Positions 1 through 9,771 of a stretch of DNA of 50,647 nucleotides are shown piece by piece. The DNA is from Pseudoalteromonas atlantica. GTDB taxonomy: Bacteria; Pseudomonadota; Gammaproteobacteria; Enterobacterales; Alteromonadaceae. Location of the stretch: positions 1-50,647 of the forward strand of contig BJUT01000030.1 in the NCBI GenBank assembly GCA_007988745.1, written 5' to 3'. The notes under the pieces are model-generated. The model did not search any database. It had not been told where the DNA came from and was given only the letters and a program-made list of their open reading frames with translations. Within the stretch, counting starts at the first letter, position 1. Each line of letters opens with the position of its first letter. The position numbers were made by a program, and so were the translations under genes.

Positions 1-92
1 CGCTATTTAGTCGTTCTAAGTGAGAATTTTTTAACGCAGATAGCGACACGTTTAGCCCCTGAAAATGATTAAGCGTTAATGCGGATTGGTAT
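1..92. repeat. Inverted-repeat element, copy A (left end outside window)
   Basis: This stretch aligns by eye with the right part of the element at 29748..29907. Shared blocks are a CGCTAT/ATAGCG internal hairpin, a TTTAGCCCC block, an AAAATGATTA block and the terminal GCGGATTGGTAT. It contains no gene. It lies downstream of the beta-propeller gene on the minus strand. The left terminus is not visible. Confidence 0.65.
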
Positions 93-100
93 AAGTAGTA

Positions 101-136
101 AATAAAATAAAAAACACGCCATAAAGGCGTGCTTAA
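101..136 (-). terminator. Rho-independent terminator of the beta-propeller gene
   Basis: On the minus strand a CACGCC/GGCGTG stem with a 5-nt loop is followed by a long T-rich run, just past the stop of the upstream gene at 151. Confidence 0.75.
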
Positions 137-150
137 TTTACACATTATAG

Positions 151-1284
151 TTAGCGCCCTATTACGCCCTCAGCTAAAGGTTTAAATCTAAATATGTAAT
201 AGGGTGCTTTATTTTGAGCATTGCCGTTATTAAGTTGTGCTGAAAGCGGCAATTGTGCAGCGCCGGTGTACATGTAACCCTCAGGTCCAATGCTTACACC
301 ATCTGGCCAAATCATGTTTTTATCGTACGTGTAATCACGGTACGTACGTGTTTTGGCATCAATAACGCCCACAGTACGCTCACCCACTATGGTTAAATAT
401 AAATTATCATCAGCATCAATACTTAAGCCACCGTTTACTGGTTTTTGTGCGTATTGCTCTACACGTTCGCCTAGTTGTTTATCGGTTAATTGCTCGTTAG
501 CAATATCGGCCATTTTTATACGGTAAACATACTTTTTATTAAGCGGAGCAAAGTAAAGCCATTGCTGCGCGTTATCAAGCACAATGCCATCGGCACCAAT
601 AAAGGCATTAAGTTGCTTTTGGTTATCAGTCCCTTCATCAATCATTATTGGCATTGTGTAATCGGGTAATGCACTTTCGTGACCTTGCAGTACTCGCCGG
701 CTCTTACCTGTTTTAGTATTAACGATAATAAGGGCGGCTTGCTTGCCATTTCCGCCATCTGCAATACCTTCATCAGCGATCACCAATGTATTGTATTTGC
801 TCGATATAGCTAAATCATTAAGTTGAGATTGAGCAACCGATATAGGGCTAGGTAAATAAATAATTTTATTAAGCTTATTGTTTAGCGCATCCCATGATAT
901 CAGCTTTGGCGTAATACGCGGCTGCGCCTGTCCTGAGTCGAGTATCCATACATTACCTCTGTCATCAGCCCTTACCCCTAATACCCAATTTAAATAGTTA
1001 GCGGGATTTTTTAAGCTGCCATCACTTTTATAAGGAATTTGCATTTGCGCATTAGGAAATGGCACTACCTCACCACTTTTTAAAAGCTCCCCCACTTTTA
1101 CTTTTGGGTTATAAAAAGGGTGATAACTAAAAATAAAGCGCTTGTTTAGTGTATACGTAATACCGCCCACAGCACCGTCGGTTTGTGCGTAAACCTCAGC
1201 GGGTACCGTGTCATTTGCAAAAGCCGAGGCACTTATTAGCAAGGCTATAGCGCTTAGCCCTAATTTAGATTTATTTAAAAACAT
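151..1284 (-). CDS. Secreted yellow/major-royal-jelly-type beta-propeller protein
   Basis: The 377-residue product has a clear Sec signal peptide (about residues 1-23, ending SAFA). The mature part has repeated propeller-blade motifs, for example VLGVRADDRGNVWILDSG, GADGIVLDNAQQWLYFAPL and GGLSIDADDNLYLTIV. This arrangement matches the MRJP/yellow family, often annotated in bacteria as L-dopachrome tautomerase-related. The substrate is unknown. It should act in the periplasm or outside the cell. The start ATG has an AGGGCA ribosome site. The cupin gene upstream ends 8 nt before it, so the two are probably co-transcribed. The family call is firm and the function is not. Confidence 0.8.
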   Translation of the reverse strand: MFLNKSKLGLSAIALLISASAFANDTVPAEVYAQTDGAVGGITYTLNKRFIFSYHPFYNPKVKVGELLKSGEVVPFPNAQMQIPYKSDGSLKNPANYLNWVLGVRADDRGNVWILDSGQAQPRITPKLISWDALNNKLNKIIYLPSPISVAQSQLNDLAISSKYNTLVIADEGIADGGNGKQAALIIVNTKTGKSRRVLQGHESALPDYTMPIMIDEGTDNQKQLNAFIGADGIVLDNAQQWLYFAPLNKKYVYRIKMADIANEQLTDKQLGERVEQYAQKPVNGGLSIDADDNLYLTIVGERTVGVIDAKTRTYRDYTYDKNMIWPDGVSIGPEGYMYTGAAQLPLSAQLNNGNAQNKAPYYIFRFKPLAEGVIGR

Positions 1285-1292
1285 AATTTGCC

Positions 1293-1784
1293 CTACTTTT
1301 GCTTAATGTAATTAGCTGTGCCGTCTATCCAGTCTTGTCGAGCTGGGGCAAAAAAATCAATATCTACCGTATCTTGGGTAAAGTGAAATTCGTGCGGTAC
1401 ATTGGCCGGAATCACCATCATGTCACCCGCTTTCATAAGGTATTGTTTACCGCCAGAAAACACTTTAGCCTCGCCTGACATGATCCACGTCACTTGTTCA
1501 TTCGGGTGTTTATGAAGCGGTACTTTGCCGCCTTTTTTAGCCACCCATTTTACAAACGTAGATTGCGTACCATGAAAATATTGGCGTGTTAAATATGAGC
1601 CCATTTGCTCTTTGGGTTGGCTGTCGAGATTAAGTAAAAAAGGGGCGTTGGTAATGTGCTGATTATAACTATCCATTATGCCCATTTGGGGTGCAGGCGT
1701 TATTTGCTGTTCAAGTTTACTTTGCGCTGCCCATACGCCACTGCTTGTTAAAGCAGTTGCTAATAAAAGCGTGTTAATTTTCAT
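1293..1784 (-). CDS. Exported cupin-domain protein
   Basis: The product is 163 residues from the ATG at 1784, which has an AGGTG ribosome site; an upstream in-frame extension to 1820 has no comparable signal. Residues 1-19 form a signal peptide (ending GVWA). The single cupin barrel shows metal-ligand motif 1 with H91, H93 and E96 (HKHPNE) and motif 2 around PANVPH with H131. It is therefore likely a periplasmic metal-binding cupin, enzymatic or ligand-binding. It is the first gene of an apparent two-gene operon with the beta-propeller protein. No substrate can be named from sequence. Confidence 0.82.
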   Translation of the reverse strand: MKINTLLLATALTSSGVWAAQSKLEQQITPAPQMGIMDSYNQHITNAPFLLNLDSQPKEQMGSYLTRQYFHGTQSTFVKWVAKKGGKVPLHKHPNEQVTWIMSGEAKVFSGGKQYLMKAGDMMVIPANVPHEFHFTQDTVDIDFFAPARQDWIDGTANYIKQK

Positions 1785-1924
1785 AGTTTCACCTAAATAA
1801 TAAACTGTGTGCGGCTGCACTGACTATTTAGGTAAAGTTTACAGGCTGAGGATTTTTGAAAAAGTCGCCTAGGCAAGAAACATTATCAAATAAAAACGAG
1901 TAATTAATTACTTATTACAAAATA

Positions 1925-1950
1925 AAAACCCAGCAATAAAGCTGGGTTTT
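1925..1950 (-). terminator. Terminator of ribB
   Basis: A perfect AAAACCCAGC/GCTGGGTTTT stem with a 6-nt loop is followed on the minus strand by a T-rich run, 24 nt past the ribB stop. Confidence 0.85.
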
Positions 1951-1973
1951 ACTTAGGTAATGCTTAAAAAACC

Positions 1974-2627
1974 TTAACTGACCTTTAATTCTTGCATTTG
2001 TATGTACTTTACTAAGTCTTCAATCGTTACCACTGTCATGCTGTGTTTATTAGCATAATCACTTACCTGTGGTAAACGCGCCATGGTGCCATCAGGATTA
2101 GTGAGTTCACAAATAACCCCAAACGGTTTTAAACCAGCCAGCTGCATTAAATCAACAGATGCCTCGGTGTGGCCGCGGCGAACTAAAACCCCACCTGTTT
2201 GTGCTTTTAAGCCAAATACATGGCCTGGGCGCGATAAATCACTGGGTTTGGCGTTATCGGCTGTGGCAGCTTTAATCGTTGTTACTCGATCTGCGGCCGA
2301 TACGCCGGTTGTAACACCATATTTAGCCTCTATTGTGACTGTGTAGGCTGTATTATTTTGGCTGGTGTTGTGAGTTACCATTTGCGGTAGCTCGAGCTGC
2401 TTAATACGCTCATCGCCCATACACAGGCACACAATACCGCTGCCTTCGCGGATCATTTCCGCCATTTGTTGGGTGGTTAAATGCTCGGCAGAAAAAACAA
2501 AATCACCTTCGTTTTCGCGGTTCTCGTCATCAACAACAAGTACGCCTTGGCCTTGCTGCAAAGCAGCAATGGCGTTTTCTACACGGGTGTGGCTTTCACC
2601 AAATTGGCTAAGTAAAGACTGAATCAT
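1974..2627 (-). CDS. ribB: 3,4-dihydroxy-2-butanone-4-phosphate synthase
   Basis: It converts ribulose 5-phosphate to 3,4-dihydroxy-2-butanone 4-phosphate plus formate in riboflavin synthesis. The protein carries the acidic [10 protein letters not shown] metal-binding loop (about residues 33-42), a later [10 protein letters not shown] motif and the SRPGHVF segment. Starting at the ATG at 2627 gives 217 residues, the length of the E. coli enzyme. A longer in-frame start at 2687 would add 20 hydrophobic residues not expected in this family. There is no GTP cyclohydrolase II domain, so this is the stand-alone form. It is controlled by the FMN riboswitch in its leader. Confidence 0.96.
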   Translation of the reverse strand: MIQSLLSQFGESHTRVENAIAALQQGQGVLVVDDENRENEGDFVFSAEHLTTQQMAEMIREGSGIVCLCMGDERIKQLELPQMVTHNTSQNNTAYTVTIEAKYGVTTGVSAADRVTTIKAATADNAKPSDLSRPGHVFGLKAQTGGVLVRRGHTEASVDLMQLAGLKPFGVICELTNPDGTMARLPQVSDYANKHSMTVVTIEDLVKYIQMQELKVS

Positions 2628-2723
2628 TATTATATTCCACATAAAAATAAATAGATTCAGGACACTGAAAGGCATGGCAAAATACACAAACTAAATTGCG
2701 CACTTTTTGCCACGAAACAGCTT

Positions 2724-2809
2724 ATACCAATCCGCTTAATTAAGTGATTTATTTTGAGGTTGGAAAAACGTGTCGCTCAAAATGATTAAGTATTATTGCG
2801 AATTGGTAT
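2724..2809. repeat. Inverted-repeat element, copy B (short form) in the ribB leader
   Basis: The 86-bp element has terminal inverted repeats ATACCAATCCGC and GCGAATTGGTAT (one mismatch) and inner arms ATTTTGAG/CTCAAAAT. Its GGTTGGAAAAACGTGT block matches GGCTGGAAAAACGTGT in copy C, but the middle of the long form is missing. It lies between the riboswitch and the ribB start codon and so is transcribed in the ribB leader. Confidence 0.75.
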
Positions 2810-2853
2810 TAAACACGCAGCCACAGGCAACGTGTTTGCATACGCTACAAGCT

Positions 2854-3028
2854 ATATTCTCTTTCATCCGGACTATAACCGTCGGCTCTGGCATCTCACC
2901 AGATCTGCTTGACCTTTATTTAATACATTAAAAAACGATTATTAAATAAAGCGCTCGCGGGCTCGTTTTATTCAAAAGCTAATGAGTAAAACATACCGCC
3001 GGTGGGGAATTTCACCCCGCCCTGAGAA
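2854..3028 (-). ncRNA. FMN riboswitch (RFN element)
   Basis: Read on the minus strand, it shows the classic RFN conserved blocks in order: AGGGCGGGGTGAAATTCCCC, ACCGGCGGT, GCCCGCGAGC, GGTCAAGCAGATCTGGTGAGA and GCCAGAGCCGACGGTTA, then TAGTCCGGATGAAAGAGA. This FMN aptamer normally represses riboflavin genes when FMN is abundant. The next gene, about 226 nt downstream, is ribB. Confidence 0.96.
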
Positions 3029-3032
3029 TGTA

Positions 3033-3054
3033 CCGTGAACTTATCTGTTCACGG
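3033..3054 (-). other. Hairpin at the 5' end of the ribB transcript
   Basis: Arms CCGTGAAC and GTTCACGG with a 6-nt loop lie between the predicted transcription start and the riboswitch. It could be a 5' stabilising hairpin. The role is inference. Confidence 0.45.
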
Positions 3055-3061
3055 CCTGCGC

Positions 3062-3091
3062 ATTATACGCGTGTATTTATACGTTATTCAA
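3062..3091 (-). promoter_or_regulatory. Sigma-70 promoter of ribB
   Basis: On the minus strand TTGAAT (3086-3091) is separated by 18 nt from a perfect TATAAT (3062-3067). It sits just upstream of the riboswitch and just past the stop of the S66 peptidase gene. Confidence 0.7.
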
Positions 3092-3100
3092 AAATAAACG

Positions 3101-4159
3101 TTAAATAAGCTCAGTATTTAGTGAGGCATTGAGTACTTTACCTTGGTTAATATCGGCCGTGAGTGAGCATTTTGCGCCATTAACTAAGTTTAAATTTGGC
3201 TGCACATGGCCAATATCAGCATCTATTATTACCGGGAATAAGCAACCACCCAATGCCACGTCTAGCGCATGGCGGTAATCAAATGCATCGTGATGACTTT
3301 GTGTTATTTCGCTGCGCCCTAAAATAAGGCCGTTAATATCATCAAATACACCGGCAAGTTTGAGCGACAGTAAAAATCGCGCCACGGTGGTAGGGGTAAG
3401 CTCTGAATTTTCTAAGTATAAAATTAGCCCTTCGTTCGCACTGTGTTTTTTAAAGTCATGCAATGCTAAAAATGGCGAATCCAGCAATAACCCTACGGTA
3501 TCAAGGCAGCCGCCAAATAAGCGCCCAGACATCTCTATTGTGCGCTCATCTGTGTAATTTAGGCACTGCCACTGGGTAGGCTCGCTTGGCGCTAGCAGCT
3601 CATCGGGGTTTTGTGCGTAATTGGGTTTATTTTTTTGATAATAAGCAGAAGGTCCTTGCTCAAATTTACTTCCCGACTCGTAGGTAATGGTTTCAAAAAT
3701 TTGTAAGCTGTAGGGGTTTGTTTCATCTGGGTGAAGCTGCATTAGGTTGGCACTATGAAGTGTTGCCCATTGGCACTTAGCCGTAAGTGCACAGGCAATT
3801 GTGCTCACATCAGAAAAACCCACCAGCCATTTAGGTTTGGCCTCTTTTATGGCGTTAAAATCCAGTAGTGGCAAAATTTCCATCGCCAGCTCTCCGCCCA
3901 TTGGCGGCATAATGGCGGCAACCTCATCGTCTAGCAAAAAGCCCATTAATTGCTTGGCATGCGCTTTTGCATCTAATTCATCGCGGGGTTTATTTTGGCG
4001 TAAAAACTCCCCTTCTACTACCTCGTAACCACGGTGTTTTAAACCGTCTATCACTCTATCTAATCGTGCATGGTATTTTTCTTTTAAGCCCGACGATAGC
4101 GAGCAAATAGCAATTTTAGAGCCTACTTTTAAAGGCGCTGGATAAAGTATATTAGCCAT
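3101..4159 (-). CDS. S66-family peptidase (LD-carboxypeptidase / MccF-like)
   Basis: The 352-residue cytoplasmic protein has the S66 fold signature. The nucleophile is S116 in VGFSDVS, with partners E250 in LYLENSE and H318 in DADIGHVQPN, which match the Ser-Glu-His triad of this family. The spacing and the PPMGGELAMEIL segment resemble the MccF branch, which cleaves microcin C-type aminoacyl-nucleotides, more than classic murein LD-carboxypeptidase LdcA; the substrate cannot be settled here. There is no signal peptide. The start has an AAGGA ribosome site. The gene appears monocistronic, with the ribB promoter directly after it. Confidence 0.85.
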   Translation of the reverse strand: MANILYPAPLKVGSKIAICSLSSGLKEKYHARLDRVIDGLKHRGYEVVEGEFLRQNKPRDELDAKAHAKQLMGFLLDDEVAAIMPPMGGELAMEILPLLDFNAIKEAKPKWLVGFSDVSTIACALTAKCQWATLHSANLMQLHPDETNPYSLQIFETITYESGSKFEQGPSAYYQKNKPNYAQNPDELLAPSEPTQWQCLNYTDERTIEMSGRLFGGCLDTVGLLLDSPFLALHDFKKHSANEGLILYLENSELTPTTVARFLLSLKLAGVFDDINGLILGRSEITQSHHDAFDYRHALDVALGGCLFPVIIDADIGHVQPNLNLVNGAKCSLTADINQGKVLNASLNTELI

Positions 4160-4458
4160 GAATGTTCCTTTTAATAAAGTGATTCCAGTGTGTAAAAGCC
4201 GTTATGCATTTACACATTACCTATATGAATGTACCTATATCAACACGCACACTCTTTATGCAATATGAATAAGCGTAGAGTGTGTTTAGCACTTATGCAG
4301 TCACCATTTTATTTATAAATTTTTTAACGGGTAATGGCACGCGCTTTTTTAGCAATCCAATTATGCCAATCCGTTTAACTCAGCTCTTTATTTTGAGGGG
4401 TGGTGTTATATATGGGGTTTATGGGGGTAAGTTGCTATTAGCTAGTTTTTAGGTATAA
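4160..4458. other. Intergenic region between greA and the S66 peptidase gene
   Basis: No gene is seen. It should hold the S66 peptidase promoter on the minus strand. An 8-bp inverted repeat CACACTCT (4248-4255) / AGAGTGTG (4277-4284) could be a hairpin or operator. At 4363-4400 a run beginning ATGCCAATCCG and containing TTTATTTTGAGG resembles the left end of the inverted-repeat element at 2724, probably a decayed copy. Confidence 0.45.
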
Positions 4459-4486
4459 AAAAACCGATGCAATTGCATCGGTTTTT
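4459..4486 (-). terminator. Terminator of the carA-carB-greA operon
   Basis: A perfect palindrome, AAAACCGATGC joined to GCATCGGTTTT, carries flanking A/T runs just past the greA stop. It could work in either direction. Confidence 0.85.
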
Positions 4487-4512
4487 GCTTGTACATTACT
4501 GTGAGCTAAATA

Positions 4513-4989
4513 TTAAAGATACTCAACGTCAATGATTTCGTACTCAACGTCGCCTTTAGGCGTTTTAATGGTCACAGCATCATCTGTTTGTTTACCAATT
4601 AAACCGCGCGCAATCGGTGAGTTAACAGAAATTAAGTTATTTTTAATATCTGCTTCGTCATCACCCACAATACGGTAGGTTACTTCGGCATCTGTTTCTA
4701 CATTTACAATAGTGACAGTAGTACCAAAAATAACTTTACCTGTATTAGGCATTTTAGTTACGTCAATAATTTGCACATTTGAAAGCTTAGCTTCAATTTC
4801 TTGAATACGGCCTTCACAAAAACCCTGTTGCTCACGCGCTGCGTGGTATTCAGCGTTTTCTTTTAAGTCACCATGTTCACGTGCAATCGCAATATCATTT
4901 ACGATTTTAGGACGGGTAACTGTTTTTAATTCGTTAAGCTCTTCGCGCAGTAACTCTGCGCCACGAACTGTCATCGGAATTGATTGCAT
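4513..4989 (-). CDS. greA: Transcription elongation factor GreA
   Basis: GreA enters the RNA polymerase secondary channel and stimulates cleavage of backtracked RNA. Starting at ATG 4989 ([18 protein letters not shown]) gives 158 residues, matching E. coli GreA. Upstream codons to 5010 add seven residues without family support. The N-terminal coiled coil carries the acidic tip region ([20 protein letters not shown]); the C-terminal FKBP-like domain follows. It lies 46 nt after carB on the same strand and appears to share its transcript, ending at the terminator at 4459. Confidence 0.96.
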   Translation of the reverse strand: MQSIPMTVRGAELLREELNELKTVTRPKIVNDIAIAREHGDLKENAEYHAAREQQGFCEGRIQEIEAKLSNVQIIDVTKMPNTGKVIFGTTVTIVNVETDAEVTYRIVGDDEADIKNNLISVNSPIARGLIGKQTDDAVTIKTPKGDVEYEIIDVEYL

Positions 4990-5035
4990 ACTTTTCTCAC
5001 TTAACACCAAGGCCTAGTGGCCTTGGTACATTTCC

Positions 5036-8000
5036 TTAGTTCAATCGCTGGTGTAGCTCTTGAACTGACGTCACTTTACTACGGTCGTCCGCTTGGTTAG
5101 CAGTACAGTTAGCAAATGCCGCGTTCAAGGTTGTCGTGTAGTTGGTTTTGTTTTGCAATGCACCACGACGCAACACCTTCGAATCTTCGATCGCTTGGCG
5201 ACCTTCGGTGGTATTTACGATATAGCTGTACTCTTTATTCTTGATGTTATCAAGAATATGCGGGCGGCCTTCATATACTTTGTTTACACGGCGTACTTCA
5301 ATACCGGCCTCTTTTAAAGCCTCTGCTGTGCCACCTGTTGCATCAATTTCAAAACCAAGGTCTGTCATGGTTTTAGCAAGTTCTACAACACGAGACTTAT
5401 CGCTGTTACGTACAGATAGTAACGCGCGACCACCGCGTGGTAAAGTGTTGCTTGCACCTAATTGTGCTTTTGCGAACGCTTCGGCGAAAGTATCGCCAAC
5501 ACCCATTACTTCACCTGTAGAACGCATCTCTGGGCCACGGATAGGATCCACACCTTGGAACTTAGCAAACGGTAAAACAACTTCTTTAACGCTGTAATAC
5601 GGTGGAATTACTTCTTTAGTAATGCCTTGGCTTGCTAAAGACTGACCCGCCATACAACGCGCGGCTACTTTTGCAAGTGCAATACCGGTCGCTTTAGATA
5701 CAAACGGTACAGTACGCGCCGCACGTGGATTCACTTCAATTAAGTACACTTTGCCATCTTTTACAGCAAATTGTGTATTCATTAAGCCCACTACGCCAAG
5801 CTCAAGTGCCATATCGGTTACTTGTTTGCGCATAACATCTTGCACTTCTTGTGATAAAGAGTGTGCAGGTAATGAACATGCTGAGTCACCCGAGTGAACA
5901 CCCGCTTGCTCAATGTGCTCCATTATGCCGCCAATAATTACTTGCTCACCGTCACAAATTGCATCAACGTCCACTTCGATTGCGTTATCTAAGAAGTGAT
6001 CAAGTAGTACTGGCGCTTCATTTGAAGCTTGTACCGCTTCGGTCATGTAACGACGTAAGTCTTGCTCATCGTAAACAATTTCCATTGCACGGCCACCCAG
6101 TACGTACGATGGACGCACAACCAGTGGGAAGCCAATTTCACCTGATTTAAGTAATGCTTCTTCAGTTGATGTAACTGTTGCGTTTTCTGGTTGTAGTAAA
6201 TCAAGACGCTCTACTAACTGTTGGAAACGCTCACGGTCTTCTGCGCGGTCAATCGCATCTGGTGAAGTACCAATTACTGGCACACCATTCGCTTCAAGTT
6301 CACGTGCTAGTTTAAGTGGTGTTTGGCCACCGTACTGTACAATCACACCTTTTGGTTTTTCAACACGTACAATTTCTAATACGTCTTCAAGTGTAATTGG
6401 TTCAAAGAATAGACGGTCAGAGGTATCGTAATCGGTAGAAACCGTTTCAGGGTTACAGTTAACCATGATGGTCTCATAGCCGTCTTCGCGTAGCGCAAGG
6501 GCTGCGTGCACACAACAGTAGTCAAACTCAATGCCTTGGCCGATACGGTTAGGACCGCCGCCAATAACCATGATTTTGTCTTTGTCTGACGGGTTAGCTT
6601 CACACTCTTCATCGTACGTTGAGTACATGTAAGCTGTGTCTGAGCTAAATTCGGCAGCACAGGTATCAACACGCTTGTACACAGGGACAATGTTTAACTG
6701 ATGACGCTTTTTGCGAATTTCGGCTTCAGATACACCAGCAATTTCAGCAATACGTGGGTCGGCGAAGCCTTTACGCTTAAGTTTACGTAAAAACTCTGCA
6801 TTTAAGCCGGCCATGCCACCTTCAGCAATTTTAGCTTCGTCTTTTAAAATGTCTTCTATTTGTACTAAGTACCAAGGGTCAACTTTGGTAAGTTCAAATA
6901 CTTCTTCTACGCTCATACCGTGGCGCATTGCATCGGCAATGTACCAAATACGCTCAGCGCCTGGCTCGCGTAGTTCACGAATAATTTTTTCGCGCGCTTT
7001 GGGGTCATCAAGTGCCACAATTGGGTTAAAGCCCGTTGCGCCTACTTCAAGACCGCGTAATGCTTTGTGTAACGATTCTTGCTGGTTACGACCAATCGCC
7101 ATTACTTCGCCCACTGATTTCATTTGCGTTGTTAAGCGGTCGTTCGCGCCGGCAAATTTTTCAAAGTTAAAGCGAGGAATTTTTGTTACTACGTAGTCGA
7201 TTGATGGCTCAAATGACGCTGGTGTTTTACCACCCGTAATGTCGTTTTGAAGTTCATCTAACGTGTAACCAATTGCTAACTTAGCGGCAATTTTAGCAAT
7301 AGGGAAACCCGTTGCTTTAGATGCCAGTGCTGATGAGCGAGATACACGTGGGTTCATCTCAATGATAACCATACGGCCATCATCAGGGTTTACACCAAAC
7401 TGTACGTTTGAACCACCCGTTTCAACACCAATTTCACGCAGTACCGCCATAGAGGCATTACGCATTAATTGGTATTCTTTGTCGGTTAGGGTTTGTGCTG
7501 GTGCAACGGTGATTGAATCACCAGTGTGTACACCCATTGGGTCAAAGTTTTCGATAGAACATACAATGATACAGTTGTCTTTTTTGTCGCGAACAACTTC
7601 CATTTCATATTCTTTCCAGCCAATCAGTGATTCATCAATCAACAACTCACTTGTTGGTGATAAATCTAGGCCGCGTTCACAGATTTCGTTAAATTCTTCC
7701 ATGTTGTAAGCCACACCGCCACCGGTGCCACCCATAGTGAAAGAAGGACGAATAATACACGGAAAACCAATACGTGTTAGCGTATCGTGTGCTTCATCCA
7801 TAGAGTGAGCAATTTCAGCACGTGGACATTCAAGACCAATGTTTTTCATGGCTACGTCAAAGCGTTCACGGTTCTCTGCTTTGTCGATTGCATCAGCGGT
7901 TGCGCCAATTAGCTCAACGCCGTGTTTAGCCAGTACGCCGTGCTTATCTAAATCAAGTGCACAGTTTAATGCCGTTTGACCACCCATTGTTGGTAGTACT

Positions 8001-8254
8001 GCATCTGGTTTTTCTTTTTCAATAATTTTTTCTACCACTTCCCAATGAATAGGTTCGATGTACGTTGCATCGGCCATTTCTGGGTCGGTCATGATAGTCG
8101 CTGGGTTTGAGTTAACTAATATAACTCTAAAGCCTTCTTCTCTAAGTGCTTTACACGCTTGAGCACCAGAGTAATCAAATTCACAAGCTTGACCAATTAC
8201 AATTGGGCCTGCGCCTAAGATAAGAATGCTTTTTAAATCGGTACGTTTTGGCAT
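5036..8254 (-). CDS. carB: Carbamoyl-phosphate synthase large subunit
   Basis: It makes carbamoyl phosphate from bicarbonate, two ATP and ammonia delivered by CarA, for arginine and pyrimidine synthesis. At 1072 residues it is full length. The N-terminal half is the carboxyphosphate domain ([15 protein letters not shown] start; second motif near [11 protein letters not shown]). The second ATP-grasp half starts about residue 555 ([17 protein letters not shown]), with [15 protein letters not shown]. The C-terminal MGS-like allosteric domain (about 935-1072) includes [20 protein letters not shown]. The start has a GGAG ribosome site. carB begins 16 nt after the carA stop, so the two subunits are co-expressed. 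Confidence 0.98.
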   Translation of the reverse strand: MPKRTDLKSILILGAGPIVIGQACEFDYSGAQACKALREEGFRVILVNSNPATIMTDPEMADATYIEPIHWEVVEKIIEKEKPDAVLPTMGGQTALNCALDLDKHGVLAKHGVELIGATADAIDKAENRERFDVAMKNIGLECPRAEIAHSMDEAHDTLTRIGFPCIIRPSFTMGGTGGGVAYNMEEFNEICERGLDLSPTSELLIDESLIGWKEYEMEVVRDKKDNCIIVCSIENFDPMGVHTGDSITVAPAQTLTDKEYQLMRNASMAVLREIGVETGGSNVQFGVNPDDGRMVIIEMNPRVSRSSALASKATGFPIAKIAAKLAIGYTLDELQNDITGGKTPASFEPSIDYVVTKIPRFNFEKFAGANDRLTTQMKSVGEVMAIGRNQQESLHKALRGLEVGATGFNPIVALDDPKAREKIIRELREPGAERIWYIADAMRHGMSVEEVFELTKVDPWYLVQIEDILKDEAKIAEGGMAGLNAEFLRKLKRKGFADPRIAEIAGVSEAEIRKKRHQLNIVPVYKRVDTCAAEFSSDTAYMYSTYDEECEANPSDKDKIMVIGGGPNRIGQGIEFDYCCVHAALALREDGYETIMVNCNPETVSTDYDTSDRLFFEPITLEDVLEIVRVEKPKGVIVQYGGQTPLKLARELEANGVPVIGTSPDAIDRAEDRERFQQLVERLDLLQPENATVTSTEEALLKSGEIGFPLVVRPSYVLGGRAMEIVYDEQDLRRYMTEAVQASNEAPVLLDHFLDNAIEVDVDAICDGEQVIIGGIMEHIEQAGVHSGDSACSLPAHSLSQEVQDVMRKQVTDMALELGVVGLMNTQFAVKDGKVYLIEVNPRAARTVPFVSKATGIALAKVAARCMAGQSLASQGITKEVIPPYYSVKEVVLPFAKFQGVDPIRGPEMRSTGEVMGVGDTFAEAFAKAQLGASNTLPRGGRALLSVRNSDKSRVVELAKTMTDLGFEIDATGGTAEALKEAGIEVRRVNKVYEGRPHILDNIKNKEYSYIVNTTEGRQAIEDSKVLRRGALQNKTNYTTTLNAAFANCTANQADDRSKVTSVQELHQRLN

Positions 8255-8270
8255 TATTACTCCAGTTAAA

Positions 8271-9407
8271 TTAGTTATTACGCGCTTGCATCAGGTCGAT
8301 GAAGTGGTCAAATAATGGGGCTGCATCGTGCGGGCCTGGGCTTGCTTCTGGGTGACCTTGGAAGCTAAACGCTGGCTTATCAGTACGATGAATACCTTGT
8401 AGTGTTCCATCAAATAACGATTTGTGCGTGGCACGTAAGTTACTTGGTAGTGTGTCTTCATCGGCAGCAAAACCGTGGTTTTGTGCGGTGATCATTACTA
8501 CATCGCGGTCTAAGTCTTTTACTGGGTGGTTACCACCGTGGTGGCCAAATTTCATTTTTACTGTTTTAGCACCTGAGGCCAGTGCTAATAATTGATGCCC
8601 TAAACAAATACCAAAAATTGGTGTGTCGGTTTCTAAAAAGGTTTTAATTGCATCAATAGCGTAAGTACATGGCTCTGGATCGCCAGGACCATTAGATAAG
8701 AAGATACCATCTGGGTTTAAAGCAAGTACATCGGCGGCTGAGGTTTGCGCTGGTACAACGGTTAATTTACAACCGCGATCAACTAGCATACGTAAAATAT
8801 TACGTTTAACACCGAAGTCGTAGGCTACTACATGAAACTTTTCATCATCGCTGCTAAGGGTTTTAAATCCTTGGCCTAATGTCCAGCTTGATTCGCGCCA
8901 CTCAAAATTTTCCTTGGTTGAGACAACTTTTGCTAAATCCATACCTTTTAAACCTGGGAAGGTTTGCGCGGCTTGTAACGCTTTGTTTTCGTCTAACTCG
9001 TCACCGGCAATAATACAGCCGTTTTGTGCGCCTTTGTCGCGCAAAATACGGGTAAGCTTTCTGGTGTCGATGTCCGCAATACCTAAAATATTACGTTGTT
9101 TTAAGTAATCATCTAACGATTGCTCGTTACGAAAGTTACTTGCTAGCAGTGGCAAATCACGGATCACTAGGCCTTTAGCCCAAATTTGATTCGCTTCTTC
9201 GTCTTCGCTGTTGGTACCCGTATTGCCGATATGTGGGTACGTCAAAGTTACGATTTGTTCCGCGTATGATGGATCAGTCAAAATTTCTTGATAACCAGTC
9301 ATAGACGTATTGAATACTACTTCACCGACTGACATGCCGTCAGCGCCGATTGCAGTACCGCGAAACACTGTGCCGTCTTCTAGGACTAACAGAGCGGATT
9401 TAGTCAA
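8271..9407 (-). CDS. carA: Carbamoyl-phosphate synthase small subunit, TTG start
   Basis: This glutaminase subunit hydrolyses glutamine and passes ammonia to CarB. The class I amidotransferase domain shows the nucleophile elbow [12 protein letters not shown] (Cys268) and the GHPEASPGP His-Glu pair. The start is chosen as TTG at 9407 because AGGAGG lies 7 nt upstream and [13 protein letters not shown] aligns with the N-terminus of E. coli CarA ([13 protein letters not shown]). An in-frame extension to 9482 would run through the leader hairpin. The product is 378 residues, close to the usual 380. The TTG start and the leader hairpin suggest controlled expression. Confidence 0.95.
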   Translation of the reverse strand: MTKSALLVLEDGTVFRGTAIGADGMSVGEVVFNTSMTGYQEILTDPSYAEQIVTLTYPHIGNTGTNSEDEEANQIWAKGLVIRDLPLLASNFRNEQSLDDYLKQRNILGIADIDTRKLTRILRDKGAQNGCIIAGDELDENKALQAAQTFPGLKGMDLAKVVSTKENFEWRESSWTLGQGFKTLSSDDEKFHVVAYDFGVKRNILRMLVDRGCKLTVVPAQTSAADVLALNPDGIFLSNGPGDPEPCTYAIDAIKTFLETDTPIFGICLGHQLLALASGAKTVKMKFGHHGGNHPVKDLDRDVVMITAQNHGFAADEDTLPSNLRATHKSLFDGTLQGIHRTDKPAFSFQGHPEASPGPHDAAPLFDHFIDLMQARNN

Positions 9408-9771
9408 GTTAAACCTCCTAACAGTAAAAAACGGGAGTAAGCAAATGCTTAACACCCCGCCAATACCCAGAGGGATCGTCAAAACCAGATTTTTTTGTGA
9501 GCTTAAATTGTTTTACGCAGTCTTAAATGATGCCGATATAAAACGCTAAACCTTCAATCATTTTTCTTGCCTAAAACTCTTTTCATTCCCACTGAAACCC
9601 CTGGTTTTACTAGCCACTTGGGTATAATTGGAAACACGCATTTAGTAATTTTTGGCAAATTGGCTGCATTCTACATGAAGATGCTATTTAGGTCTAACGT
9701 TATTTAGATAAATACTACAAATAAGTCGCTTTAGGCAAAAATAGACCCAAACAGCTAAAAAAGTAACTAAA
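9408..9771 (-). other. carA leader and promoter region
   Basis: No standard gene is seen. On the minus strand a weak promoter may lie near 9615-9640 (a TTATAC-like -10 with a poor -35). Two overlapping short ORFs could be leader peptides: ATG at 9586 (MKRVLGKKND, stop) and ATG at about 9562 (MIEGLAFYIGII, stop). The second is rich in U-containing codons. The region ends in the hairpin at 9426-9459. No ARG box was recognised. The peptide calls are tentative. Confidence 0.4.
9426..9459 (-). promoter_or_regulatory. Putative transcription attenuator in the carAB leader
   Basis: On the minus strand CGGG...TAAGC pairs with GCTTA...CCCG around an ATTT loop, with an internal bulge, and is followed at once by six T residues (9431-9426). 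This is the form of an intrinsic terminator. It ends 12 nt before the carA Shine-Dalgarno. A terminator here makes sense only as an attenuator for carAB. Confidence 0.55.

Noticed and set aside
6376..7196. Long open frames inside carB in other frames
   Set aside because: They overlap a full-length conserved gene and have no recognisable domain.
9408..9482. Longer carA reading frame from 9482
   Set aside because: The extension passes through the leader hairpin and lacks family similarity; the TTG at 9407 has a much better ribosome site.
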